A stretch of DNA of 6,033 nt from CAUZJO01 sp963580245 (GTDB lineage: Bacteria > Sumerlaeota > Sumerlaeia > MVZB01), in contig CAUZJO010000197.1 in the NCBI GenBank assembly GCA_963580245.1, forward strand, positions 1 through 6,033. The letters are read 5' to 3'. Both the position numbers and the translations under genes were made by a program. Numbering within the stretch: position 1 is the stretch's first letter; each line of letters begins with the position of its first letter. Below are positions 1-4,200 of the stretch, one piece after another. The notes under the pieces are model-generated. The model saw only the letters and a list, made by a program, of their open reading frames with translations, made no database searches and was not told the DNA's origin.

Positions 1-661
1 CGGCGCTCACGATGATGCGCGTCCGGGCGGCGGCGACCTCCATCCGCGCCTCGAGGGTGCGGCCCTGGGCGTCGTAGACGGTGACGTCGCCCAGCGCCAC
101 CTCGCCTTGCGCATCCCGCCACGTCCATCCCTGGCGCGTGGCGCTGAATGCGCCCGCGCAGGAGACTTCTCCCGCAATGACCAGGTCCGCCGCGAGTCCG
201 AGCGACTCGGGGATGACGAATTGCTGTTCGACGGTGTTCGCCTTGGGGACGTAACGCTCGATAATTCCCCCGCGCGGATAATCAATGGTCCTGTTCGCGG
301 TCTCGCGAGGGGTTATCTCCCCCGTCACGACTCCGCTGACGGGGCCTTCAGTGGTCGCAACCCGTGTCAATGTCCATTGCCACTGGGGGCCATGGCGCGG
401 CGTAAATTGCATCCCGCCGGCGCTGAATCTGGCGCTATGGTTCGGATGGTTCAGTTCAATCGCGTCGTCAAGGCCGATCAGTTCGTTCAAGGCCATCGCT
501 TGGACTTGCCGCGGCTCCAGGTTGAGTGTGTTGGAACTTTGGCGGGAGGCCCCTTTCTCAATGGCGCGAGTGTCTTGCGCCTGAAGCTGGCAGAGCGCCA
601 TAACCATCAACGCGACCGTGAGTCTGCCGCTTCCGTTTAACCCGATGATGTGGTAATTCAT
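1..661 (-). CDS. Secreted protein resembling the N-terminal part of FG-GAP repeat proteins (partial, runs off left edge)
   Basis: The frame is open from an ATG at 659-661 to the window edge, giving 220 residues with no stop. The start is supported by a GGAAG ribosome-binding site six bases upstream (668-672 on the plus strand). Residues 13-28 form a hydrophobic signal-peptide core (LTVALMVMALCQLQAQ), so export is expected. Residues 75-220 are beta-rich and resemble, from memory, the domain that precedes FG-GAP beta-propeller repeats in many secreted bacterial proteins: ARFSAGGMQFTPR, a WQW segment, IIERYVPK, VEQQFVIP, then VTVYDAQGRTLEARM. In that family this segment is followed by a 'YPLTIDP'-like linker and the propeller; here that part lies outside the window. 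The family call is recognition by pattern only. The enzymatic role, if any, is unknown; a surface adhesion or structural role is inference. The gene is monocistronic as far as can be seen. Confidence 0.72.
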   Translation of the reverse strand, partial: MNYHIIGLNGSGRLTVALMVMALCQLQAQDTRAIEKGASRQSSNTLNLEPRQVQAMALNELIGLDDAIELNHPNHSARFSAGGMQFTPRHGPQWQWTLTRVATTEGPVSGVVTGEITPRETANRTIDYPRGGIIERYVPKANTVEQQFVIPESLGLAADLVIAGEVSCAGAFSATRQGWTWRDAQGEVALGDVTVYDAQGRTLEARMEVAAARTRIIVSA

Positions 662-710
662 CTTCGTCTTCCGTCTAGTAAGAATTTCGCGAACATTGTC
701 CGCCCCTGAA

Positions 711-780
711 GACGGTTTCGCCAACGCTCAACCCGGAGGGCCGGGTTCACTCAAAGCCTGGGGGCAAACCGATGCGTCTC
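711..780. promoter_or_regulatory. Structured element in the leader of the secreted protein gene
   Basis: A perfect 7-bp stem, AACCCGG (730-736) and CCGGGTT (741-747), closes an AGGG loop. It is nested inside an outer stem pairing 713-722 with 763-771 (CGGTTT/AAACCG continued by GCC/GGC with one bulged base). The internal loop on one side reads CACTCAAAGCC on the plus strand. On the minus strand the structure sits about 50 bases upstream of the start codon, where an RNA regulatory leader or attenuator would lie. No known riboswitch consensus is fully matched. The hairpin itself is certain as sequence; function is inference. Confidence 0.45.
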
Positions 781-795
781 CTTCAAGCTGGAAGC

Positions 796-824
796 ATAAT
801 TGACCTCGCGGGTGGTTGAGTCAA
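796..824 (-). promoter_or_regulatory. Possible sigma70-type promoter for the secreted protein gene
   Basis: Reading the minus strand, TTGACT (819-824) and AATTAT (796-801) are separated by 17 bases, fitting a -35/-10 pair (5 of 6 and 4 of 6 consensus positions). Transcription would begin near 788 and leave an untranslated leader of about 125 bases containing the hairpin at 713-771. Weak matches like this occur by chance, so this is tentative. Confidence 0.3.
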
Positions 825-865
825 TGAGATTTTCGAACCGGTTTATTACGGGGCCGGCCTGACCT

Positions 866-971
866 CGTGATCAGATGTCTGGGTTCTAGCGAGTTGATTT
901 AGCGGGCTGCACGGAATCGGCAATCTTGTTGATCACGGATACAGAACCCAGACGTCTACATCCGAATCACG
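866..971. repeat. 106-bp element bounded by imperfect inverted repeats
   Basis: AGATGTCTGGGTTCT at 873-887 is matched by its reverse complement with one mismatch at 943-957 (AGAACCCAGACGTCT). Outside these arms, CGTGAT at 866-871 again pairs with ATCACG at 966-971, with a seven-base length difference between the arms. GATCAC (931-936) is a further inverted copy of GTGATC (867-872). The centre (888-942) encodes nothing recognisable. The layout resembles a miniature inverted-repeat element or a long cruciform/hairpin. I see no clear target-site duplication in the flanks. Confidence 0.5.
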
Positions 972-1000
972 ATTGAGTATTTCCACGATAGTTGAGGTTG

Positions 1001-1207
1001 ATGGACACGGTTACCCGCTCGGGCGGTGACATCACCGGCCTCGTGATCGGCGTATGGAAGGCAACACCCGATATGGACCCCGACGACGACGACTCTCGCG
1101 GTTTTATCAGGGTGGAATCGGAGTACTACCCCGATCTAGCGAGATGGTATGAGGAGTGTGAGGCCGAATTCTTCGAGCGATTGGCGAGGCTGAAGTGGGG
1201 TGACTAA
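1001..1207 (+). CDS. Small acidic hypothetical protein (68 aa)
   Basis: Not recognised. The ATG at 1001 gives 68 residues ending in a double stop (TAA TAA). A TTG at 992 in the same frame would add three residues. GAGG at 994-997 is only three bases from the ATG, which is close for a ribosome-binding site, so translation is uncertain. The product has a DPDDDD cluster near residues 27-32 and a C-terminal part rich in aromatic and charged residues (YYPDLARWYEE, FFERLARLKW) that could form an amphipathic helix. No signal peptide or membrane segment is present. The residue make-up looks more protein-like than a random frame in GC-rich DNA. It could equally be the tail of a longer gene cut by the inverted-repeat element just upstream. 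Confidence 0.42.
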   Translation: MDTVTRSGGDITGLVIGVWKATPDMDPDDDDSRGFIRVESEYYPDLARWYEECEAEFFERLARLKWGD

Positions 1208-1587
1208 TAAAGCGAGGCGCGGACCTTGATGCTTGGAAGTGGGTAACCCGTACGGCGGTGAACTTGCGTGCCGCCGATCTGATCGCACAAGCCAGGAGCA
1301 CGAAAACAGCTGCGCGGGCGATGCTGAAACCGGGCCTGAGACGGCGCATGATGGGTATCCTCACCGCCTGAGCCTAGCACCCCCCCCCCGCTCAGATTCG
1401 CGAGGACTCTGCATTAGAAAGCGGCCTGGGCTGCGAGAATCGATTTTCTCCATCGAGACGTGCCCGGAGAGATGGGTCGGGGCGGGAGATCGCCGTGAGC
1501 GCGAGATGTGGGCGTTTTGGACATGAATCGGCGCGAACAGTCAGCGGCGCTTTAGGCGTCGGTCCAGCGGGATCCGATTAGGGACTG
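1208..1587. other. Region without a convincing gene
   Basis: The left part (about 1240-1379) is a diverged relative of 2740-2853. On the minus strand it has an ATG at 1347-1349 beginning MRRLRPGFSI and continuing into a hydrophobic stretch (AAVFVLLACAI). That frame runs to a stop at 1107, across the plus-strand ORF, and becomes low-complexity R/P/H-rich, so I treat it as a decayed 5' gene end rather than a gene. A run of ten C residues lies at 1380-1389. From 1390 to 1587 I see nothing beyond a small imperfect palindrome, GAGAATCGATTTTCTC, at 1435-1450. Confidence 0.5.
1321..1379 (-). repeat. Dispersed 58-bp repeat, copy A (matches 2796-2853)
   Basis: On the minus strand this block reads from TGCTAGGCT through a GAGG ribosome-binding-like motif to ATG and nine further codons (MRRLRPGFSI). 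It aligns over nearly its whole length with copy B. The core CATCATGCGCCGTCTC is identical in both. Similarity fades quickly downstream of the tenth codon, so what is shared is essentially the translation-start region. Confidence 0.65.
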
Positions 1588-1818
1588 TTACTCGTAGTCC
1601 CGCATCTCAGCCGCCTCCCGGCCGCTGGCGATGCCATCAGCGGTGAGGTTCCACTTGGATACATCCTTGATGGTGTCGGTCTGAGTGTCAACCTTCCAGA
1701 GCCAAGCTGTGGTATTTCCGATGCCACCACTACTGGTAAGCGGTGTATTATAAATGTACATGGCAGGCAATATCAATCCTGCCTTTTTCAGCCTCCCCTG
1801 AGGCCCTCTTTTTCCCAC
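1588..1818 (-). CDS. Short ORF of unknown function overlapping the pilin-like gene's 3' end
   Basis: Not recognised. The frame opens with GTG at 1818, overlaps the last 31 bases of the pilin-like gene in another frame, and gives 76 residues. An ATG at 1761 would give 57 (MYIYNTPLTSSGGIGNTTAW...). The region from residue 20 on is polar and T/D/N-rich with a central tryptophan pair (WLWKVDTQTD) and ends SGREAAEMRDYE, which looks like a genuine exported-protein tail. No good ribosome-binding site precedes either start. Two readings are open: a separately translated gene coupled to the upstream one, or the former C-terminus of the pilin-like protein or a neighbour separated by a frameshift. The pilin-like protein already ends in its usual motif, which favours a separate fragment. 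Confidence 0.4.
   Translation of the reverse strand: MGKRGPQGRLKKAGLILPAMYIYNTPLTSSGGIGNTTAWLWKVDTQTDTIKDVSKWNLTADGIASGREAAEMRDYE
1762..1788 (+). terminator. Hairpin with T-run, terminator-like on the plus strand
   Basis: GGCAGG (1762-1767) and CCTGCC (1778-1783) form a 6-bp stem with a 10-base loop, followed by TTTTT (1784-1788). This is a rho-independent terminator shape for plus-strand transcription and ends exactly at the pilin-like gene's stop codon (1788-1790). No plus-strand gene obviously needs it. On the minus strand the same hairpin lies immediately after the pilin-like stop, where it could still protect or end that transcript. Confidence 0.45.
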
Positions 1819-2438
1819 CAGACGATATCGCCGGTGCTGACAGTACCGTTAGTTGGGTCATAGTGTCCTACTGGATGGTGATGCCAGCAAATATTATCCG
1901 GCCCACAACTTTGCAAAAACCAGGTAGCTTTATAGTTATAGCCATCAATTGACTCCACCATTGGAACTGCTTGTCCATATCTATCACAATCCCAGGCACG
2001 ACGATAAAAGAAACTGCCAAATTCCCAAATATAAGCATTGCCGCCAAAAACTGACCCATAATAAGTACCCATCCAGGGGTCATTGGGAATACTTGTTATA
2101 TACGCAACCGGCGTGGTTAAATACCAACCGGCACCAACATAGGTAACACCTCCATTTCGTAAGTTTAACAGCCATGCAGAACCACAGCCACTACCCCAGG
2201 GATTACTGCCGGCCTGGCTTATCCAAAAGGGTGCAATTCCCGGTGGATATTCATTATTATCAACTACATATGCTTCCAAAGCAGTCGCCACGGTGCGCAT
2301 ATCAGACTTTACTCTGGCTACTTGGGACCTGACCTGGGCCTCCAAAAAATTGGGCACGGCGATCGCCGCCAAAATCGCGATGATCGCCACCACGATCAAC
2401 AGCTCGATGAGCGTAAAAGCTTTGGTCGTAACATTCAT
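1788..2438 (-). CDS. Type IV pilin/type II secretion pseudopilin-like protein
   Basis: This 216-residue protein begins with a class III prepilin signal. A short leader (MNVTTKA) precedes FTLIELLIVVAIIAILAAIA, with the conserved Glu at mature position 5 (residue 12) and the hydrophobic N-terminal helix (8-29). The helix continues into PNFLEAQVRSQVARVKSDMR, the stretch shared by GspG/PilA-like proteins. Cleavage by the prepilin peptidase would fall between Ala7 and Phe8; Gly is usual at that position, so Ala is a mild deviation. The head domain is rich in Tyr/Trp and has four cysteines (85, 151, 178, 184). The end carries SCGPD and YDPTNGTVSTGDI, a C-terminal signature I associate with pilin-like proteins of Planctomycetota and relatives. 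AAGGAGG at 2447-2453 lies eight bases from the ATG. No pilus assembly genes are visible nearby. Base composition is clearly lower in GC than the flanks. Confidence 0.93.
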   Translation of the reverse strand: MNVTTKAFTLIELLIVVAIIAILAAIAVPNFLEAQVRSQVARVKSDMRTVATALEAYVVDNNEYPPGIAPFWISQAGSNPWGSGCGSAWLLNLRNGGVTYVGAGWYLTTPVAYITSIPNDPWMGTYYGSVFGGNAYIWEFGSFFYRRAWDCDRYGQAVPMVESIDGYNYKATWFLQSCGPDNICWHHHPVGHYDPTNGTVSTGDIVWWEKEGLRGG

Positions 2439-2446
2439 TGCAAAAT

Positions 2447-2453
2447 CCTCCTT
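2447..2453 (-). promoter_or_regulatory. Strong Shine-Dalgarno of the pilin-like gene
   Basis: The minus strand reads AAGGAGG, a near-perfect anti-16S match, with an eight-base spacer (2439-2446) to the ATG at 2436-2438. It is the strongest ribosome-binding site in the window and fixes the start codon; high translation is expected. Confidence 0.85.
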
Positions 2454-2548
2454 GTGGCCTTCTGAGTCTTGGAAATGGGCATCTCCGATCTAATGAATGA
2501 ACCTAAGCGCAATCATTTTAACGGTTGACAAGACGGCTTGTTGTTTTT

Positions 2549-2566
2549 AGGTGAGATTTCCCACCT
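2549..2566. promoter_or_regulatory. 18-bp near-perfect palindrome in the pilin-like gene's leader
   Basis: AGGTGAGATTTCCCACCT pairs with itself at all but one position (A against C), with only two central bases unpaired. It is preceded on the plus strand by TTTTT. Its place between a possible promoter and the pilin-like start would suit a transcription-factor operator or a leader hairpin; which one cannot be decided from sequence. Confidence 0.4.
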
Positions 2567-2579
2567 CGCCGCCTAGTCT

Positions 2580-2606
2580 ATTCTAAATCATCCCCTTCAT
2601 TTTCAA
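2580..2606 (-). promoter_or_regulatory. Possible promoter of the pilin-like gene
   Basis: On the minus strand TTGAAA (2601-2606) and TAGAAT (2580-2585) resemble -35 and -10 boxes, but the 15-base spacer is shorter than ideal. Transcription would begin around 2573, giving a leader of about 135 bases that includes the palindrome. The AT-rich context supports it weakly. Confidence 0.3.
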
Positions 2607-2630
2607 TTCTATCCTTCGTTGGAACCCGAG

Positions 2631-2824
2631 TCAACATTGCACTTCGATAAGGATCGAAATCGGGCCAATGAGATCCGACTTGCGCAGAATCGCCGCGAAC
2701 ACATCCCTTGGGATCGCCCCCTTGTCCCTCTGGATCATGACGTAACCGATATCCTCGACCACCTTGCCGCCCGATCTTGCATCAGCTTCTCGCGTATGCT
2801 GAGACTGGGCCGGAGACGGCGCAT
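2631..2824 (-). pseudogene. Frameshifted small gene remnant
   Basis: An ATG at 2822-2824, inside repeat copy B and preceded by GAGG, starts MRRLRPSLSIREKLM. That frame stops after 29 residues. One frame over, from about 2780, a protein-like sequence continues to a stop at 2631-2633: GGKVVEDIGYVMIQRDKGA, then IPRDVFAAILRKSDLIG, then PISILIEVQC. Joining the two with one indel near 2780-2795 would give a protein of about 64 residues. The first part resembles the Arg-rich start of short membrane or regulatory proteins common in Planctomycetota; the second part is not recognised. The distance from ATG to stop is not a multiple of three, which confirms the shift. An alternative is two unrelated pieces brought together. 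Confidence 0.4.
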
Positions 2825-2853
2825 GATGGGGGTCCTCAAGTCTCAGCCTACCA
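2796..2853 (-). repeat. Dispersed 58-bp repeat, copy B (matches 1321-1379)
   Basis: The minus strand reads TGGTAGGCTGAGACTTGAGG, then CCCCCATCATGCGCCGTCTC and on to CTCAGCAT. It aligns with copy A with a few substitutions and one small indel. Both copies lie on the minus strand about 1.5 kb apart, one on each side of the pilin-like gene. A weaker trace of similarity extends left to about 2740 (GCGGCA...GGTTAC on the minus strand in both). Confidence 0.65.
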
Positions 2854-2907
2854 CAACCGGCCTAAGACCGGGCGAGAATCGCGGCTCAGACGCCGATAAA
2901 CGCCCGT

Positions 2908-2926
2908 CACGGCGTTTTCCGCCGTG
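2908..2926. terminator. Short GC hairpin
   Basis: CACGGCG (2908-2914) and CGCCGTG (2920-2926) form a perfect 7-bp stem around a TTTTC loop. There is no T-run on either side, so it is not a classic intrinsic terminator; it may be a transcript end or simply a chance hairpin in GC-rich DNA. It lies in the gene-free stretch 2854-3072, which otherwise holds only the repeat at 2974-3028. Confidence 0.3.
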
Positions 2927-2973
2927 CCCCTATGTTCGAAGGTCTCGCCCACGGAATAAAAATTATGACAGGG

Positions 2974-3028
2974 GGGACTCCGACGACCCCGCCCCCCCCT
3001 ACTTGGATTTCTAGGGATGGATGGGGCG
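2974..3028. repeat. C-rich dispersed repeat, copy 1 (matches 4143-4196)
   Basis: GGGACTCCGACGACCC is identical to the sequence at 4143-4158. In both places it is followed by a GCCCCCC run, CTA, a short T-containing loop and TAGGG with more G-rich sequence, so each copy can fold back through C-run/G-run pairing. This copy lies about 45 bases upstream of the small plus-strand ORF at 3073. Confidence 0.65.
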
Positions 3029-3072
3029 CGGATGCGTGCGGACCTGAATCAACGACCGGAAGGGACAGAATC

Positions 3073-3351
3073 ATGGAATCAACCGCAAGGTGGCCGATCT
3101 TCACATCGTGGATCGTGCTGATCCTGTTGGCGTACCAGGCGATGATTATGAAAGCCCGGATCGAGAGGTTGGAGATCGACTCGGTTCGGGCTCAGCGGTT
3201 GTTCGGCGTGATTCTCATGTGGTGTCTTGTGCCGCGCCGGGCGGGTAATGCCCTCTGCTCGGCCAGGCTGGGGATTGCGATGGGGCTGCCGCACGGTTCT
3301 ACCTCTCCGTTGGCGGGCGTGAGGCACGCCACAGTCTGGGGAACAGGCTGA
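3073..3351 (+). CDS. Possible small single-pass membrane protein (92 aa)
   Basis: Not recognised. The ATG at 3073 is chosen because GGAAGGG (3058-3064) sits eight bases upstream, a good ribosome-binding site. Residues 8-25 (PIFTSWIVLILLAYQAMI) form a likely membrane helix, followed by a charged, possibly helical segment (MKARIERLEIDSVRAQRL). A second hydrophobic patch (FGVILMWCLV) follows, and the rest is low in distinctive features. The front half looks like a real small membrane protein with a short cytoplasmic helix. The back half could be read-through after decay. Minus-strand frames across the same bases are R/P/H-rich and look like shadows. Confidence 0.42.
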   Translation: MESTARWPIFTSWIVLILLAYQAMIMKARIERLEIDSVRAQRLFGVILMWCLVPRRAGNALCSARLGIAMGLPHGSTSPLAGVRHATVWGTG

Positions 3352-3384
3352 CAACATTCAGCATACCGGTAACCGAGAGGTGAG

Positions 3385-3920
3385 TCAAGGTTCGGTCGGC
3401 CCGTTCCAGGGCTTGCATTTTGAACACCGCGCGGGACGAGCAGGTCGGGATTGGGCATGAATCCGACGCGCTTCGTTAAGCGTTTCCTTGCAGAGGCCCC
3501 CTTCGGACTTGAGGAATGCGTCGTCCAGACCGATGGTGCCGACCAAATCGATCAGCTCACCCAGGCGGGCCTTGTCGAGCGCGGGGCGGGCGTATTGCTT
3601 GGGCAGCACCCCCTTGAGCGTGGGGTTCTCCTTCTCGATGGCCACCATCGCGTCATCGATCAGCTTGCCGATGGTGGGCTGCTTGGCGTTTGCCTGGAGC
3701 TGGGGCCAGCGGGCCTCCCTGGGCACCCAGAAGATGTTGACGGCGGTGTATTCGTCCCGGTCCTCGGGATCGGTGTAGTGGGCCTCCCGCCCGGCGGCCA
3801 GCGCCTCATGTTTCTCCAGGAAGGCATCCGAGATGTATTTGAGGAAGATCAGGCCCAGGACGACGTGCTTATACTCCGCCGCGTCCATATTGCCCCCCGC
3901 AGCTTGTCGGCGGCTTGCCG
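3385..3920 (-). pseudogene. hsdM: Truncated, frameshifted remnant of type I restriction-modification methyltransferase subunit HsdM
   Basis: From the ATG at 3888 the protein starts MDAAEYKHVVLGLIFLKYIS, the hallmark of the HsdM N-terminal helical domain, and stays HsdM-like through FWVPREARWPQLQ, IGKLIDDAM, NPTLKGVLP and LGELIDLVGTIGL (to about residue 122, position 3523). Just upstream, in another frame, RQAADKLRG matches the family's usual preceding segment (WQAADKLR-NMDAAEY). The two are separated by a shift at a six-G run (3893-3898 as C on the plus strand). An in-frame stop lies a few codons further up, so the normal first 20 or so residues are lost. After residue 122 the sequence leaves the family. 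The whole SAM-binding domain, including the NPPF/NPPY catalytic motif, is absent, and the tail to 3385 is unrelated. Intact HsdM is about 500 residues. No hsdS or hsdR is present. The product cannot methylate DNA. Confidence 0.87.
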
Positions 3921-4142
3921 AGTCCGTTAGTCGGGAAACGCTGATTGACGCTTACGCACAGAAGTTGGTGGGGCTTCCGTCCCCGAGAAAGACCGCTTAC
4001 AGCATCCAGGATCGGTTTTCTGAGGCGTACCCGTATGCAACCTCGCCCGGGTGGTCCGCGTTCACCGATTCTCGGACCCCAGACGCGATTTAGTCCGCGT
4101 GCTCCGATGCCGACCGCCAGGATTGAAAAAATTCCGCGAGCC
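3921..4142. other. Gene-free stretch upstream of the hsdM remnant
   Basis: No supported gene. A plus-strand frame ending at 4093 contains a protein-like piece (ETLIDAYAQKLVGLPSPRK), but its only start is inside the antisense of the hsdM remnant and no ribosome-binding site is seen. It may be residue of another lost gene. This stretch replaces the sequence that should encode the HsdM N-terminus. Confidence 0.4.
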
Positions 4143-4196
4143 GGGACTCCGACGACCCGCCCCCCCTAACCTTTTTGTAGGGAGGGGGTAGGGGGC
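4143..4196 (-). terminator. C-rich dispersed repeat, copy 2, and probable terminator hairpin of the S74 gene
   Basis: It begins with the GGGACTCCGACGACCC motif shared with 2974-2989. CCCTA (4164-4168) and TAGGG (4178-4182) enclose a T-rich loop, and a longer alternative pairs 4162-4171 with 4186-4195. On the minus strand it starts five bases after the stop codon of the long gene at 4201, the right place for a transcript end. There is no U-run after the stem, so termination by the usual intrinsic mechanism is uncertain. Confidence 0.45.
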
Positions 4197-4200
4197 ACCG

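Larger units (their letters stand above)
662..1000. other. Intergenic region without a gene
   Basis: No convincing reading frame is seen on either strand. It contains the leader, structured element and possible promoter of the minus-strand secreted protein gene (left half) and the inverted-repeat structure at 866-971 (right half). It separates the divergent starts of that gene and the small plus-strand ORF at 1001. Confidence 0.6.

Noticed and set aside
107..640. Long plus-strand frame (177 aa)
   Set aside because: It is the antisense of the secreted protein gene, whose minus-strand frame has a signal peptide, a ribosome-binding site and family-like sequence; the plus-strand product is R/G-rich without features.
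711..780. Complete c-di-GMP-I riboswitch
   Set aside because: Only a CAAAGCC-like loop and one hairpin fit; the third stem and receptor sequence are missing and strand orientation relative to the gene is wrong.
1107..1364. Minus-strand 85-aa frame starting MRIPIMRRLRP
   Set aside because: The front is the shared repeat block and a hydrophobic stretch, but the rest is low-complexity and antisense to the better plus-strand ORF; treated as a decayed gene end.
1762..1788. Integron attC site for a pilin gene cassette
   Set aside because: No GTTRRRY/RYYYAAC core pair is present around the hairpin.
2619..3014. Plus-strand 131-aa frame
   Set aside because: Arg/Pro/Asp-rich throughout, crosses both the repeat block and the hairpin, and lies opposite the more protein-like minus-strand remnant.
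3079..3458. Two overlapping minus-strand frames (92 and 88 aa)
   Set aside because: Composition is R/P/H/Q-rich with no recognisable segment, and no ribosome-binding site; likely shadows of the plus-strand ORF at 3073.
3451..3930. Plus-strand frame of 159 aa
   Set aside because: Exact antisense of the recognised hsdM remnant.
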